Shown here in pieces: positions 19,487 through 32,528 of a stretch of 64,000 bases of DNA. Location: positions 3,100,001-3,164,000 of the forward strand of contig CM066310.1 of assembly GCA_033807695.1 (NCBI GenBank). Reading direction: 5' to 3'. The first letter of the stretch is position 1, and every line of letters starts with the position of its first letter. The position numbers and the translations under genes were made by a program. Source of the DNA: Daedaleopsis sinensis. Lineage: Eukaryota; Basidiomycota; Agaricomycetes; Polyporales; Polyporaceae. A model generated the notes under the pieces. The model was not told where the DNA came from. It worked only from the letters and a program-made list of their open reading frames with translations, and ran no database searches.

Positions 19487-20755
19487 TTATAATTCGATCC
19501 AGTCAGCAGAGCAGATATGTTTCCATATAAGCACGCGCAACATACTGAGTTCCAACTCCACCACAATCGTTGCTCGTGCGTGGAAGCGAGGCAAGAGCCC
19601 ATGAGCTTTTCGCGCGAGGGTGATCGACTTCCCAGTCTTGTCACTCCCAAAAGTCACTATTTTGAGTCGACGCAGGTCATCGAACGGAGGCTCGGATAGC
19701 ACGTCGTCGAGACCCTCCTTAGCGAAAACATCAAGCGCTTCAAAATCTTGCCCGCGGCCGGCTCCATTGACGAGGTACAGCACAAGCTCTTCTATGTGCG
19801 AAGAGCGTACTTCTGACAGCACGGAAAACATCCACTGGTAGTTGATTTCTGAGAATACGATAGTGAGACTGCGCAGGTCGAGCAATGCACGGAGGGCTGC
19901 GACGGTTTCGTTCAGTCCTCAGTGGATTGTATCACAATTTGCTAGTGAGCGTACCTTCATACGAATCCTCTCCAGGGAAGTCCCATGTCTGAGATATGGA
20001 CAGCGACTGGATAGCGTTCCCAAGCTGCGGCAAGACCTGTTTCACTAGTGTGATGTCGCTCAGCTGAGTCCACGCCCAGTCGCGAGAGATAAACACATGA
20101 GCAACCGAAACACAGTGACATTAGCAGATCTCACCTCTACTCTCTGTAGCTTGGTGCAACGACCTGGAAAGCTGGCACGCTCGAGAGGCATGCCCAGCCT
20201 ATTCCAGCGTGTCTGGAACAGGTTCAGGTCCTCGAGCAGCGGGAACGACCAAAGTAAGCGCGTGAGGCCTTCAAGGGTGTCAAACAACACCTCGTCTAGC
20301 CATAACGTCTGTATAGATTCGCATCTAGTCCATTCCCGGAGGAACCGCAGCTGGATAGCGAGGTCATCTTCGGACACGGTGCTGCATACGAACCGGAGCG
20401 CGACCAGGTTCGTGAGAGTCGCAATGAGGTTCGGCGGAAACGGGATGCTGGTCACGGGCGCGCCGGCGGCTTCCCAGTCTCTCTGGAGGAACCAGAACTC
20501 GAGCCGGGTCACGAGCCTTGCGCAATACTCGCTACGTGAGTCGGAGAGAGTACGCGCGAAGAGCTCGGTAGAGCGTAGATCGGTGAGCTCGACGTGTCTG
20601 TAGAGGCGGTATTGGGCGCGGGGGAGCCAGGACCGGCATGTGAGTGTGCACGCACAGAAGGAGCGGTAGTGGTCGGACGGCCCGGATAAAGTGTCTGGGC
20701 CGAGGAGATCGATGAGCTCCCACTTGTCTTGAGGGAGGCTTTTCCCAAAAGTCAT
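19487..20755 (-). CDS. F-box protein
   Basis: Start at 20755 (MTFGKSLPQDKWELIDLLG). The F-box-like N-terminus continues SFCACTLTCRSWLPRAQYRLYRHVEL, a form common in agaricomycete F-box proteins. An intron beginning GTGAGATCT follows TKLQRVE (near 20140). The next exon reads LSDITLVKQVLPQLGNAIQSL and a second short intron near 19960-19925 leads to GLNETVAALRALLDLRSLTI and on to the stop at 19487. The C-terminal part looks like a degenerate leucine-rich solenoid. Probable SCF adaptor with unknown target. Confidence 0.8.
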
Positions 20756-21371
20756 CGAGGAAGGGAGGGGTGAGGCTTGATGGGCTGTCCGAGTCGTCGA
20801 GTGAGATGTAGCTCGTCGTCATGAAGAGGCTGGTCAAGTTTCGGTCGGGGTCTTTTAGACGGCCGGCTTACGAGAAGCCGACGCCGTCATCTAGTCGATT
20901 GCCTCAGGCTCGTCCGGCGATACTGTATGGCGGTTGCTATTTCGTATACCGTCCGTCCGAAGTCGCCGTCAGAGCATGCGCGAGGTCTTGTACATTTACT
21001 TATGTACTGACTAGTCATCGTTAACGTGTTTGCTCGAGCATGTTTGTGGAGCTTATTGGTTGGGCTAAAAGGTTCTACAAATTGACAGGTATGGGTATCG
21101 ATGGAGAGTCGGAGATAGTGGTCGTGCAAAAGTACTCACACTCTCACCCTGAAGGTACGGGCATCGCCCTCGCGTTTACTGAGATCGCCGGTGACTCGTG
21201 ACATTTATACTTAGATAATACACCGCTTCGTCTCGTCCGAAAGTTGAACGTTGAGATGTTGAGCCTTCATCCTTGTCTGGGTCATCCATGAAAATCTGAG
21301 CTGAAAACGTAGACGGGGAAGTCAGTCCAGCTGTTCGTCTCGCATCCCAGGTTCTGCTCACCTTTCTGTTA
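20756..21371. other. intergenic, no gene seen
   Basis: Contains the shared upstream side of the F-box gene (minus) and the 3' side of the SET-domain gene. No supported coding sequence. Confidence 0.45.
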
Positions 21372-22651
21372 CTATGAAAACGCCTTGCGCTTCAATCCCC
21401 ACCAATCCGTTCGCTCAGGCGCGACGACCACAGACGCCCATCCTCGGTCATGCCCAGTGTAGGCGCGATTGAGCACCTCTGCGAGCCGCGCCCACTTCCG
21501 CGCACCCTCCGCGTCCTCGAGCGCGCAACACGCCTTACACAGACGCGTCGCATACGCCTCCCATACCGGCTCGTAGTATAGCTGCTCTTTCGCAAACAGG
21601 TCCATGTACATCTTGTCGACGCGATTGACGTAGTCGTTCGGTACGTTTGCAGTGTGTGCCCAGTGCTCGAGTGCGGCGTTCCGGGCGTCGACGTCGGAGT
21701 CCGCACGCGCGATGAGCGAGCGCCGGTTCTCGCTTTGAGAGAGTGCAGAGCCGGTGAGGGAGCACGCGGAGCAAGCGCAGGTGAAGCCGTAGCTCGCAAG
21801 AGCGCGTTGGCGGTCTGCGACGGGAAGGGCGGGGTCGATGTAGGAGATGAAGATTTGGGACCCAGAGGAGATAGGGAGGAGGGCGCGAAGCTCAATAGAG
21901 ACCGTGGTGGGGTCAAAGCGATACACGGCGTTAGGTGAGCAGCTACCATTGATCGCGCGTGTAGTCGTTAGCATGGGGATTGCTTGAGTAGAGTAGGAGA
22001 CTAGTATACTAACCTGTGATTGACACGGGAGATGTCCTTGCAGACAGCTGCGTACTCGCAGGGCGCGCCAGGGAGTCGACCGATATCGAGAGCGTTGGTG
22101 TCGATGATGCCCCTCACCCGCGACGGTTCCGTGGGGTGGCTATTCATGAGATCGAAGAAAGCCTCACGATTCGTAGTAGACAATGAGTGCACCACATAGT
22201 CTAGCTCTGGATACGCCATCTCGGGGGCTAGGTCGCTGCGGAAAGGAATGACCTGTGGATAGACAATCAGCGGGGTCTCGCTCGTGATTAGTTCGCCTTG
22301 TTCGATGTCGACAGTAGCAAATGTCCCGAGCCCACTGGTGCCGGAGTGTGAGATATGGGCGCGTCCGAGGCCTTTAAGATGATTGGCGTCGTAGGGCTCT
22401 GAGTCCGAGTTGAAGAAGAAGGTCACATAAGGGCTACTCTCCTCATGAACTGAATGGGGGGCCTCGTCGGCGGCAGCTGAGCTGTGGGTTCCTAGCGTCG
22501 ATATGGCTGCACTTTGGACTTGGAAGTGCCTGGGACCGTCGGGAACATGACGGGTTGCAGCATATTGATGGTCCTGAACCACTCGAGGCATCGGGATAAA
22601 CACTCGCTGAAAGTCTGACCCACGACTATGAGACTCCGTCGGAGAATTCAT
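21372..22651 (-). CDS. SET-domain protein
   Basis: Start chosen at 22651 (MNSPTESHSRGSDFQ). The SET domain starts near SGTSGLGTFATVDIEQGELI and is split by an intron (about 22011-21950) so that SRVNH joins SCSPNAVYRFD, restoring the NHSCSPNA motif that binds S-adenosylmethionine. YIDP and the cysteines in FTCACSAC after the domain correspond to the post-SET zinc site. No MYND finger is seen. SET proteins methylate lysines. This divergent fungal subgroup often has no assigned substrate. The gene is otherwise ordinary, about 400 residues. Confidence 0.82.
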
Positions 22652-23019
22652 AGTTGGGATTTGCACTTGCACTGATGATTTGGGAAGAGAGATCAGCAAG
22701 CGTGAAGGCGGACATGATGAGCACGGGTAAATACCAAACGAGATGCGACCATAAACTACTAGTCGACGAGTCACTAGTCCGATCTGAAGTTCTCTTCGAG
22801 GTCGTGGTGGTAAAAAGAATTCTTATCCCTCGTGGGAACGCACGAGCTTAATCATTGACCCGGCGCTCAATAGGTGATTTATATAGGCGTGTACGGGTGC
22901 GTCCATGTACTGAAGCGAATACAGATGAGTACAAGTACATGAAAATGGGCCAATTTGGTACGTAAACCATTCCAGCATCAAGCTACTGACTAGAATAAAC
23001 CACACAAAGTACAACTTCA
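22652..23019. other. intergenic, no gene seen
   Basis: Upstream of the SET gene and downstream of the first coiled-coil gene. Nothing recognisable. Confidence 0.45.
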
Positions 23020-24488
23020 CTACGTTGTAGTGCTAGTAAGTCCAGACACGGTCGGATCCCGTGTTGTCCTGCATAGAGTCAATAGTCCGTCCAATGCCTC
23101 ACATTGCTCCTCGTCCAGATCCGCTAGCGGTCCACTAATCATGGTAGGCGCCTCAAGCGCCTCCGCAATGTTCTTGTACGCCTTCACGATCTCGCGCATA
23201 GGCACCGGGGCACACTGTGACTCACAACGCTCGCAATGTGATGATAGCGCCCCATCCACGGCAAACTTGGCAGCGTAGAGCGTGTCAAGGATGTCGGACA
23301 GGCGAGCCGCACCCGGCTGGCGCTGTTCCCACTCGATCTGTGCTTTGAGGGCCTCGAGGTGGTCTCGGAGCCGCTTGACCTTGGCGAGGTTCTCCTGGAG
23401 CGCGGTGTGGATCTTATCAAGGCGCGTGACGTTGTATTTGAGCCGCGACATGGTGTCGGACGTGAGGAAATCTTCGATCGCATGGTTGGCGGAGATGCCA
23501 AAAAGATCGACCGCGGTGATGAGCGCGGACGCGAGGGGCGAGTATGGCACGGTGGCGATTGACTGTAGGAGCCGAATGTCAAGTTGGGTGTTAGAATCAT
23601 CTATCATCTCCCGCATCGTCCAAGGCAGTAGATAGACCTACCACAGCACGAACGGCCATCTGGATAAGCTTGTATCGCTGCAGGCGACTTTCGAAACGGG
23701 AAATTTCCTCACGGACAGAATCGAGATTGGATACCTCCTCGAGATCGCTTGAAATGCTATCTTCAAATTCTTGCAGCCCACGCTCGCGCTCGGCAAAACA
23801 CTCGGCGTGTGGTTTGCTGTCAGCTCGGCACGCATAGCCAGGACTCGTTCTCAGAGAGGTAATCGCTTCCTCTATGTCCTGTAAAGATTGGGGGTAGTCA
23901 GTAGCGCTGTTGCGATAGGCTTGCGTATGTGATATTCACCGTGACAATCGTATTCCTGTAGGTCGCTATCTGTTGCCGGAACTGGTCATCCGGTCGAGTT
24001 TCGGTGGATGGAATCGCCCGTCTTCGGAGGGTTTCAACGCGGCACAATTCGATGAAGTCATTGAGGTGGTGAGCGGAGATAAGTGAGACAGAACGAATAG
24101 ATGGATAAATATAATTGAGGGAGATTGGTTTGCGAGATTGTGTCATTTTATAGCGGGGGCCGTCGAGGTCAATCCCTGCGGTTGTCACTGGTTAGAATGA
24201 AACTTAACAGCTGTCGAGTAGCGAGATCTTACAGCACAGGCAGGGCAGTTCAGCAGCTCGCTCACAGTACTTGGGCGCCCCTGGTCTCTCCATCTCGGAC
24301 TCCCGGCCACTGCTGGTGGAACTTGGAGCATGAGGCTGAGGTTGAACCCCACCGTCAGAGGTTTGCGAGGAGTCCGAGTCATGGGTAGCTGGTAATTTGA
24401 CTAGTACTTTTGACGACGAAGATCCTTCGGAAACAGTGGCTGATAGGGTATGAGCCATAGGAATCGCGCTCGTTTCTTCGTCTGTCAT
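23020..24488 (-). CDS. coiled-coil protein of unknown function, tandem copy A
   Basis: Start at 24488 (MTDEETSAIPMAHTLSATV). A low-complexity acidic/serine N-terminus leads to a small Cys cluster (LPCLCC), then after introns to blocks KPISLNYIYPSIRSVS, DIEEAITSLRTSPGYACRAD, a heptad-rich segment near 23840-23650 and the last exon (23616-23020) with a long coiled coil (RLDKIHTALQENLAKVKRL) and the conserved ending MREIVKAYKNIAEALEAP. The neighbour B (24786-26138) has the same exon order and about half identical residues in the last exon, so the two arose by tandem duplication. The function is not recognised. Exon edges in the middle are approximate. Confidence 0.7.
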
Positions 24489-24785
24489 GGTGTAGTACAA
24501 GGTAGCGAGGTTAGTGGCTCAACTTGACGATGGTAGTAGGTCCGAACAGTACGCGCGGCACGGTTCGGCAGTTGAAACGTTGGCGCTGACAACTGTGACA
24601 GCTAGCGTGACACGTGACAAACCGGATTCGTCAACGATTCCGCACAAGTACGACGGTAGCTAGCTATTCGATAAACTAGTATGTGAGTGTCCCGATCCGT
24701 GGTTATAAGAGTCAAGAAAACGTACAACAGCTGCGAAGAGTGGATGGAGAGTTGCCTTCAACCGAGGCAGTACCGTCTGCACGAA

Positions 24786-26138
24786 CTAAGAGGTACAGCT
24801 AGTTTCTGGACTGGGAGGCCCGGGAGTCGGATCTACAGAGGCTGTCCTGCATAGACTCAATAATCCATCCACTGCCTGACACTCCTCCTCGCTCAGATCC
24901 GCTAGCGACCCGATAATCATCGAGGGTGCCTCAAGCGCCTCCGCCATATCCTTGTAGGCCTTCACGACCTCGCGCATCGGCACAGGCCTGGGGGGACAGC
25001 GCGAATCGCCATCGCACGGCCAGGACAGCGCACCCTCTACAGCGGTCTTGACAGCGCACAGCCTGTCGAGGATGTCGGACAGGCGGGTGGCGATCGGTTC
25101 GCGCTGCACCTGCTCGAGTCTGGCCTTGAGGGCCTCGAGCTGGTCGCGGAGCTCCTTCACCTGAACGAGCTTTTCCTGGAGGTTGGCCTCGAGCTCCTGG
25201 ACCCGCTCGACCGTGTCCCGCAGCAGCGATAGGATGTCGGACATGTAGAACTCCTTGATCGCGACCACGGTGGAGACGCCGAACAGGTCGACCGCAGCGA
25301 AGAGAGCGGACGCGAGGGGCGAGTAGGGCACGGCAATGATCGACTGATGGAGCGTAAGATCGTTGTCGATGAACGTCAACAGAGACTATGAAGTAGACGT
25401 ACCATGGCACGGATGGCGGTCTGGATGTACTTGCGGCGACGCATCTCTGTTTCTATGCGAAGAAGCCTCTCTCGGGCAGCGAAAAGAGGGGCGGCATCGT
25501 CCGCTCCGCGCTTCAGCTCATTCTCGATGTGCTGTAACGCAGCCTCCCGCTGGGCGAGACACTGGTCGTGTGCTTTGCTGCCTGTTCGACACACATATCC
25601 TGGGGTTGTTCTAACGGTGATCATCGCAACTTCTATCGCCTAGGAGAAGATGTCAGCAATGCGACTGCATCGCGATCTGTTGGGCAAACGGCGTTCACCA
25701 TCAGGATCCCGGTCTTGCAACTTGCGACCGTGTGTCGGAACTTGGAGTCTGGCAGAGGTTGCGAGGTCGATGACCGTGCATTCTCGGAGCGAGCGGCATC
25801 GATGAGGTTGTTGAGCTGGTCAACGGCTCCGAGCAACTGAGAACTGACGGCTGAATTGACGAGATCGGGAGCGATTGGTTTGTGTCCTTTCGTTGCATCA
25901 CGGCCGTCACGATGCCCTGCAGCGTGTCAGTTGTGCACAACTGGCGAAAATTTGGTAGATTGCACCGACAACAAGGGCATGGCAGATCATTGTTCAGCTC
26001 GACGGGCTTCGACTGGGACAGCACTCCGCCCGACGGGCCACTGTAACTACTACCGCTGATCCCACTCTGGGCCTCGGCAGCATTGGTGTCGGGCGGTGCT
26101 ATGTGGCAAGTACATGGAGGGCCTTCCTCTTCATCCAT
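24786..26138 (-). CDS. coiled-coil protein of unknown function, tandem copy B
   Basis: Start at 26138 (MDEEEGPPCTCHIAPPD). Like copy A it has a Cys-rich short motif at the end of exon 1 (LPCPCC), then KPIAPDLVNSAV, LLGAVDQLNNLIDAARS, the block SPGY.C (TTPGYVCRTGSKAHDQC near 25600) and a final exon with a strong heptad pattern (VQELEANLQEKLVQVKELR). The ending MREVVKAYKDMAEALEAP matches copy A. The paired Cys at equal positions in both copies may hold a fold or metal, but this is inference. No known family was recognised. Confidence 0.7.
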
Positions 26139-26523
26139 ACGGATCTGGAGCGTGAAGCGGTACTGAGTGGTGATTGACGGACAAAAGCAGGAAGGTAATA
26201 GTAAGCGCCTGATATCGGGGAGAGGAGCGCCGTGAGTAGACAAGCTGACAAATCAGTTCTACCGGCGGTTGCGCCAACTTATACCGTCGGCGACATTTGA
26301 TACATCCACCCAGTCGCCGATGAATACCTTTGAATAATAGGAGGAATAATCCATCGTACCAGTCAGCATAGTACATACATAGACAGCGTTACAGTACACA
26401 CAAGCCTATGTCTACATTTCAACTTCCCTCTGGTAGAGCAAGCATAATCCACAAGAGTTCTTCCTGAGTTCTTCCATCTTAACCGTCGTGATCCCATTCT
26501 CAGCCATGGCCAGCGGCGGCAGC
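26139..26523. other. intergenic, no gene seen
   Basis: Between coiled-coil gene B and the 3' end of the phospholipase D gene. Probably 3' UTR and promoter. No coding signal was recognised. Confidence 0.45.
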
Positions 26524-29500
26524 TCAGATGTAGATCGGCAGCGTCGGGTTGAGGCCGCGCCACTCGGGTCCCGTAACAAAGTCGTCCTCGTCGACCAGGA
26601 AGTCCTGAGCACAAAAATGTGAGTGACACCACCACATGCGACACACAGAGTCGGAACGCACCATCGGGCACTCGACGAGCGCGCCGCGAACCTCCGTGAG
26701 ACGGTTCTTGATGCGGTCCAGCGGGATATCGGGCACGGCGTGGCCCGTCATCACGTTCGGGACGTACCCCTGTGCGGTTCTTCAGCGCGGAACATAACAG
26801 AACACAGAGCAGGGAGCCCGGAGAGCAAGGGGAGGGACGCACGTCGTAGTCCTTCCACGACCGGATGAGGTTCGTCGGCACGGGGCGGAAGATCTCCGTG
26901 AACACCTCCCGGTTCTTGCGCGCGGTGTCGTTCCAGAGGTCGACCGTGTCCCGGCAGAGCGGGTCCGCGACCATCGCGTCCTCGCGCTGCTGCGTCTCGT
27001 CTTCGTTCGGGTACGGCGCCGCGCGCATGAACGAGTCGGGCTGGTCGCGCGCGGTGCACCACTGCGGCTCGATGAGCCCGAGGTGCTCTACATATACCGG
27101 GCGGTGTCTGAGTTAGCGTCTGTCAGGCGTGCGGAGAATGGGGCGCTCACCCCTGTAGAGCTTCCGGCGGAGCGTCGCGGCGAAGCGTCCGGCCTGGTAG
27201 GGCTCGCCGTCCATGTACGACTCGATCATGTCGTCGTCCTCGACGACCAGCGCGATCTCGGAGTCTCCGTCGCCCTGTCCCACTACTCATCAGTACGGGT
27301 CTGTGAGAGATCTAAGACAGCTCCTGACCTTCTGGCTGCGGTCGTTCAGGTTGGCCGAACCCATCTACGAAACACCCCGCTCAGATCAGCAAATCGCGGG
27401 TGCAGAGGCGAGGGGGGCACTCACGATGACGCGCCGGTCGTCCACGATCATGACCTTCGAGTGGATGTACAGCAGCTCGGAGACATACGCAAAGCGCTCC
27501 TCCTCCTCCGTGCCGAGCCACTTCTCGTCGAGCAGGCTCGTGCGGTCGTGCAGCATGTGCTGCACGACGTTGTCCGCGACCGCCTCGTCCGCACGCGTCT
27601 CGACCGCCGCGCGCCGCCAGCGCTCGACGATCTCGCGCGCCTCGTCGACGTCCGCCGGCATCGGGTACTTCTCCACCTTGAGCTCCGGCTTCTTGCCCGA
27701 CGTCGACTGCTCGGCGAGCGTGTTCCCCGTCGGGATCGACACGGACACTTCGGCCGGGCCTTCGCTGTGCCCGACCCAGAGACGGGCGAGGGCGACGGTG
27801 AGCTGGTGGAAGGGTACGCCGCTGCGCTCCTCGATCTGCTTCATGTAAGAGCCTGATGGGGCGCGATTCAGGCCGTGCCACGGGTTGAGAATTTGAGGAA
27901 CGTACCCCAAGGAGCGTTGATACGGTCGTATGCGCGAAGGTGGTAGAAACGAATGTAGTCCGACCTGGGGCGAGGTAAGCGACACCTCAGCCAGAGTGAG
28001 GGAATGTACCCACGGCTCATAGCCAGCCTTGCGGACCTCCTCGTAGATACTGTGGCCGCCACGGTTGATAGTGCGGTACTGGGCAGCCATGATCGTCTTC
28101 ACAGACGACTCGTCCTTGACTGCATGAAATGTCAGCGATCTTCATCGCGGCATGCGGTCCAGAAACTCACTCTGGCCGGCGAAGCCCGGGACTTCGGGGA
28201 TGATAACGACCACCTGGAACTTCTTGCCGTCACGCGCGGCACGCACGATACGCTCGACGAGTGCTTTGGCAATCTGGTTCTTGATCACACCGTCCTCTTG
28301 CGTGCTAGAAATGCTGCACGAGTGTCAATCAGTCGATGTCACCCTTCGGGTGCAGTGCGCCAGACGTACAAGAATTGGTTCTCTGCGTGGACAGGATCAG
28401 CAATCGCCCGATATCGGATCTTAGCCAACTCTCACCAATGTAGATGAAGTGCTCAGACTCGCGGATGAGCTCAATGTCTGTGCCACGGTAATCAACAAAC
28501 TTGCATAGAAGAAAAACGCGAACACGCACAAGCGTTCTGGATGCTACACTCCGTAAGGACGCCGTGGCTCCAGTCGGAGACGCTGCGGACCACCTGCACG
28601 CGGCACGAGCCGCGCGCAATAGGCTCTTCGCCGTCGTAGTCTTGCACTTGAGAACGGTGGAAGTGGTCACGGAAACGCTTGCCGATGCCGAACCATTGCT
28701 CGCGGTGTGGGTGACCTGAGGAGAACGTCAAACACGGAGCCCGCATAATGGGTGTATGGCTGCGTACGGGCGACGGCTTCGTTCGGTGCTACCTCGACAT
28801 CGTGCGGCAAGGCGAGCCAGTCGAAGCGGCTTAAAGACACGTCAGCGTAATGTCGCGCACGATGTTGGTCCGAAAAGCTCACGTGTCATTGCGATACTGG
28901 TGAATGCATGCTTGTATGAGAGCTAGTGAACCTGGGTACGCGGTGGACATACCTTGCGCTTCTTGATCTCGTTCCATCGCTCAACGAAGTGCTGAACAAT
29001 GTCCAAGACGACTTCTCCTGTGAGGGACATGTGTACATCGTGCCACGGCATGCGGGCGCTTTCGACCGAACTAAGACCGTTACTGACGAAGTTCGGCACG
29101 TCCTGGAAGTCCATGATACGCGCGTTGTTGTAGTCCTGGCCGGGGAAGAGGGTCGCGTACGGGTCGTGGGGATGCACATCCGCAAGCGGGTGGGAGTGGG
29201 TATCCCAGCGCCCGAAGCACAAGTCCAGACCGCCGATGCACGCGTAGTGGTTGTCGACCACCACTACCTTCTCGTGGTGCGACCAGAACTCGACATCGTC
29301 TGATACACGGTTCAGCGGAGACGGGGACCACACAACCGAATCGCGTACCCTTGCTACCGATGTGGTCGGGATGCCGCATGCAGGCGACATTAGGATGGAG
29401 GCCGTCAAGGGTCTCCTTGGTGTGGTGGGAGCTCATGGACATCGTCTGTGTGACTTCTTTGTACACAATCACGTAGACCTTCACTCCTTCTTCAGCCTTG

Positions 29501-30374
29501 CGCTTGAGCAGTCGGTCAAGGCGCCATTCAGGGTACTTCGCAGGGGGCCGGCGAAGATAGAGCTCTGGCGTGAGCCACCAATCCTGTCAAAAAACGTGGT
29601 TAGGCTCCGAATGATGCATAAGGACTGAGGTCGGGCAAGTATGCGTATGTATGAGCCGACGCGGCTACGTCGATCCAGGATGAACGCGGCGGCGACGAGA
29701 TCCATGTGCAAGAGGCATGGCAGCATAACATCGCCTTACGCACACGACCTTGCAGCGAAGATAGGACGCGCCCGATGCCGGACCAATGCCGACTGCGACG
29801 CGTTCATAGGAACAAAGGGGGGGACACATGATAGAAGCATCGCCGTACGGTGATATGCCGCGCCGGTGCAAGCCCAGCTTGGCGCGCGTTGGGAGGGAGA
29901 GCTCAGAGACGACGACGGATACGCACCAGGATGAAGATCGCCTCCTTCGCCTTGTCTATCATCTCCGAGACGGCCCACATGTAGTCGTGGCCGTCGATGT
30001 GCCTGCCAGGGTGCTCCGTTCGAGCGACGATCCGCGCGGATGGTTTTGGGCACGCACCATTTAACAAAGTTCTGTCCGCGCTGCTCCGCGAACGAGTGGA
30101 AGCGGTGGCCAGCCATGATCTCTGAGCGGATCATGTCTGCACGTTTCTCCTCGGGGTCATCGTGGCGACCTGGACGCTGTTTGAGAGGGGGAGACGAGTA
30201 TTCGCAAGAGGCACGTACGGTCCGGGTTTAACAGGCCTGAAAGACTAGATATTGAGCAGCGTTCGCGTGGCGATTTGAGAGAAACAACTGACCGATCGCC
30301 ATTGCGCGAGTACGCTCGACACCCTCCGGCAGCCTATCAACGAGGCCTTCAATCTTGCTGAAGAACTTGGACAT
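26524..30374 (-). CDS. phospholipase D (Spo14/PLD1 type)
   Basis: Many small exons. The start is MSKFFSKIEGLVDRLPEGV at 30374 and the end is GPEWRGLNPTLPIYI at 26524. Two HKD catalytic motifs are visible: HEKVVVVD at about 29276 with GGLDLCFGRWD after it, and HSKVMIVDD at about 27466. The stretch after the second (LVVEDDDMIESYMDG, FAATLRRKLYREHLG) and the C-terminal tail match eukaryotic phospholipase D. The enzyme cleaves phosphatidylcholine to phosphatidic acid and choline at membranes. I see no PX or PH domain before the first HKD, unlike Spo14, so membrane targeting would differ, although an undetected upstream exon is possible. Confidence 0.9.
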
Positions 30375-30940
30375 GGCAGCAGTCGCAGTGGTCGTAATAG
30401 TCAGTGGTCAAGGTCGCCGCAGGCGGTGTGCGATCGGCTCGGCTGGCTGATGATATTGTCGGCAACGGCCGCTGGATACGGGGGTCGAATGACGTCGCCC
30501 AGCTAAGCAAGCGCTGGCGCGTAGATCACCGTTACAGTCGAGTCCGCTCGACGGATAGTAAGGCTTGCTCATCGTCTCGAGCGACGCGCAGGGGATGTTG
30601 CTCGCCTCGACCGATGGCCCTCCCGGAGCATGGCGGCGGGAACCCCGTTCAGGCTATTATTAGCGGCTCGCCACTGACACGTTCAGGCGCCACGTGCTTG
30701 GTATACCTACTACATAGTGATTTGCTTGATGTCGTGACGATGGACAGCGCGTACTATAGCAGCTCACGCGTATGGGGGAGAGAGGTACTGGATCAACGTC
30801 AGGAAGTGAATACATGGGCTCGTTTTGGCGAGACACAGGGACACGCGCCCTTGTCTGTCGACCACACACGGTACACTAATTCGTGCATAGGTTTACACAG
30901 AGCTCACGCTAGCTTATTCGTTCACAGGTGCCAGTGATGG
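30375..30940. other. intergenic, no gene seen
   Basis: Promoter side of the phospholipase D gene and 3' side of the GDSL esterase gene. A 177-codon open frame on the plus strand shows no domain and I treat it as chance. Confidence 0.45.
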
Positions 30941-32447
30941 CTAGAAGCTCGAGGCCTTCCGAAACTGAGCATCGACCGCCTCAGCAAGAAGCTTGTGCAC
31001 CCGTGCAGTAGGGTGGCCAGTGTCTGGGTGATTCGTGGGTAAGCCCACAGGACCTGATGGGATTCGATGTACTCACTGAACCAGAAGTATTCCGGATCGG
31101 AACACTCGCAGAAGCTGTCGAGCCACATCCGAGTTAGAACAGGTTCTGGACTGCCCGTTCCCAGTATTCGCACGCGGGTCAGAACTCACCCAGTGATATT
31201 TGTGAACTGGTACTGCTCCGCGTTGTCGAGGATGTGGTAGAACAGCTCGTGCGCATCGAACGTCATGACGTGCACGTCCCGATGCGTCTCCGCGAACCGC
31301 GCCGAGTGTTTCAGGAGCGCGGTGTTATAGTCCTTGATGTTCTGCCCGTACAAAGGCGCGATCGACGTGCCGATATGGTCTGGGGAGCGTTCGAGAGGAG
31401 GGAGTGTCACGAACAGGTACGCCCCGCGGAGATCGTGGTCGTATAGTTTTTGCTAGAAGGGCCACACGACAGTGAGTTCATGTTGGACGCGTGTGTGCGT
31501 GCACACACGACGGAGAAGATGTGGACATACCACCGCCCCGAAGAGAGATTGCATTTCTAGCTCCCAGAAAGCCTTGAAGTCGAGCTACCGAAAGACGGAT
31601 CAGCAACCAAGCGAGCAGCGAAAGTGCCGACTGGACACATACCGTCGTGTTGTGCACAGTGTCTCCGGTGTCGTTGATGCCGATCCAGAAGGTCGTCAAG
31701 GTCTCCCCAGGAGGATGTGGGATGACGTCAGACCCGTACTGGGTCCATTCGTTCACCTGGTCTACCAGGTCCACGCACCATTCGTGATGGAGCGGCAGTC
31801 TTGGGGACATCCAGGCGTCAGTAAACATGGACTGTGGGTTTCGAGAAAGTTCGAATGTACAAGAACACATACAGTTTCTTGTCGACATCCGCCCCCGAGA
31901 ACGCGAAGTCCCACAGTTGCCTAGGCGCGCATTCGGACGGTCTTCCCTCGAAGCATCCGGTTAGGTATTCCAGCTAGTGTGGTTGGCGTCGTCAGCCGTC
32001 CGTAAGGAATGCATCGTGAATGTAGACATAGAGGACTCACCCAGTTCGCACCGTCCGATCCGGTCTGAGAACGAGCGAGAGGTCAGCGAGAGGTTCAAGG
32101 CAGGTGTCGCGGTACTGACGACGTTCAGCTGGATCTCATCCTCCAGAAGCTGCTCTGGAGTGTACGAGAAGTTGAGAGCGCTCCCGATGAAGCTGACGAG
32201 GATGTGAGCGAGTATCAGCAACGACCACGGATGGTACAGCACTCGACACGCACCTCCACCGCGGATAGCCCTGTGTCCCGCTGACAAAGGAGTACGAGTC
32301 CCCGAAGGCGTACACATACTTCGTCCGGGCCCAGTCGAACTTCGGCTGGAATTCCGGAGTAGGGACGGCCGCGAGGACATACGCGGCGGCCAGAGTCGCT
32401 GAGAGAGCCAAGCCATGGAGACGTGCAGAGGCGGCTGGTAGCACCAT
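30941..32447 (-). CDS. GDSL-family esterase/acetylesterase, secreted (CE16-like)
   Basis: Start at 32447 with a hydrophobic leader (LHGLALSATLAAAYVLAAVP) typical of secretion. Block I is YAFGDSYSFV (Ser nucleophile). Block III is WIGINDTGD near 31680. The His block is made by splicing about 31108-31052, joining YFWFN to TGHPTARVH, and the protein ends KASSF at 30941. This order and the W-I-G-x-N-D motif fit fungal GDSL esterases close to carbohydrate esterase family 16, which deacetylate plant polysaccharide fragments. The residue usually aspartate in the last block is read as asparagine here, which several GDSL relatives tolerate. At least five exons; inner edges approximate. Confidence 0.82.
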
Positions 32448-32528
32448 TGCGGAGATATCGCAACATCAGAGGACTAGGATCGAGCCACATAAGTATATCG
32501 CCGACGAGCTCTCTAGATCTCGGGCCCG

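Noticed and set aside
30404..30937. 177-codon open frame between phospholipase D and GDSL genes
   Set aside because: No recognisable content and irregular composition; probably chance in GC-rich DNA.
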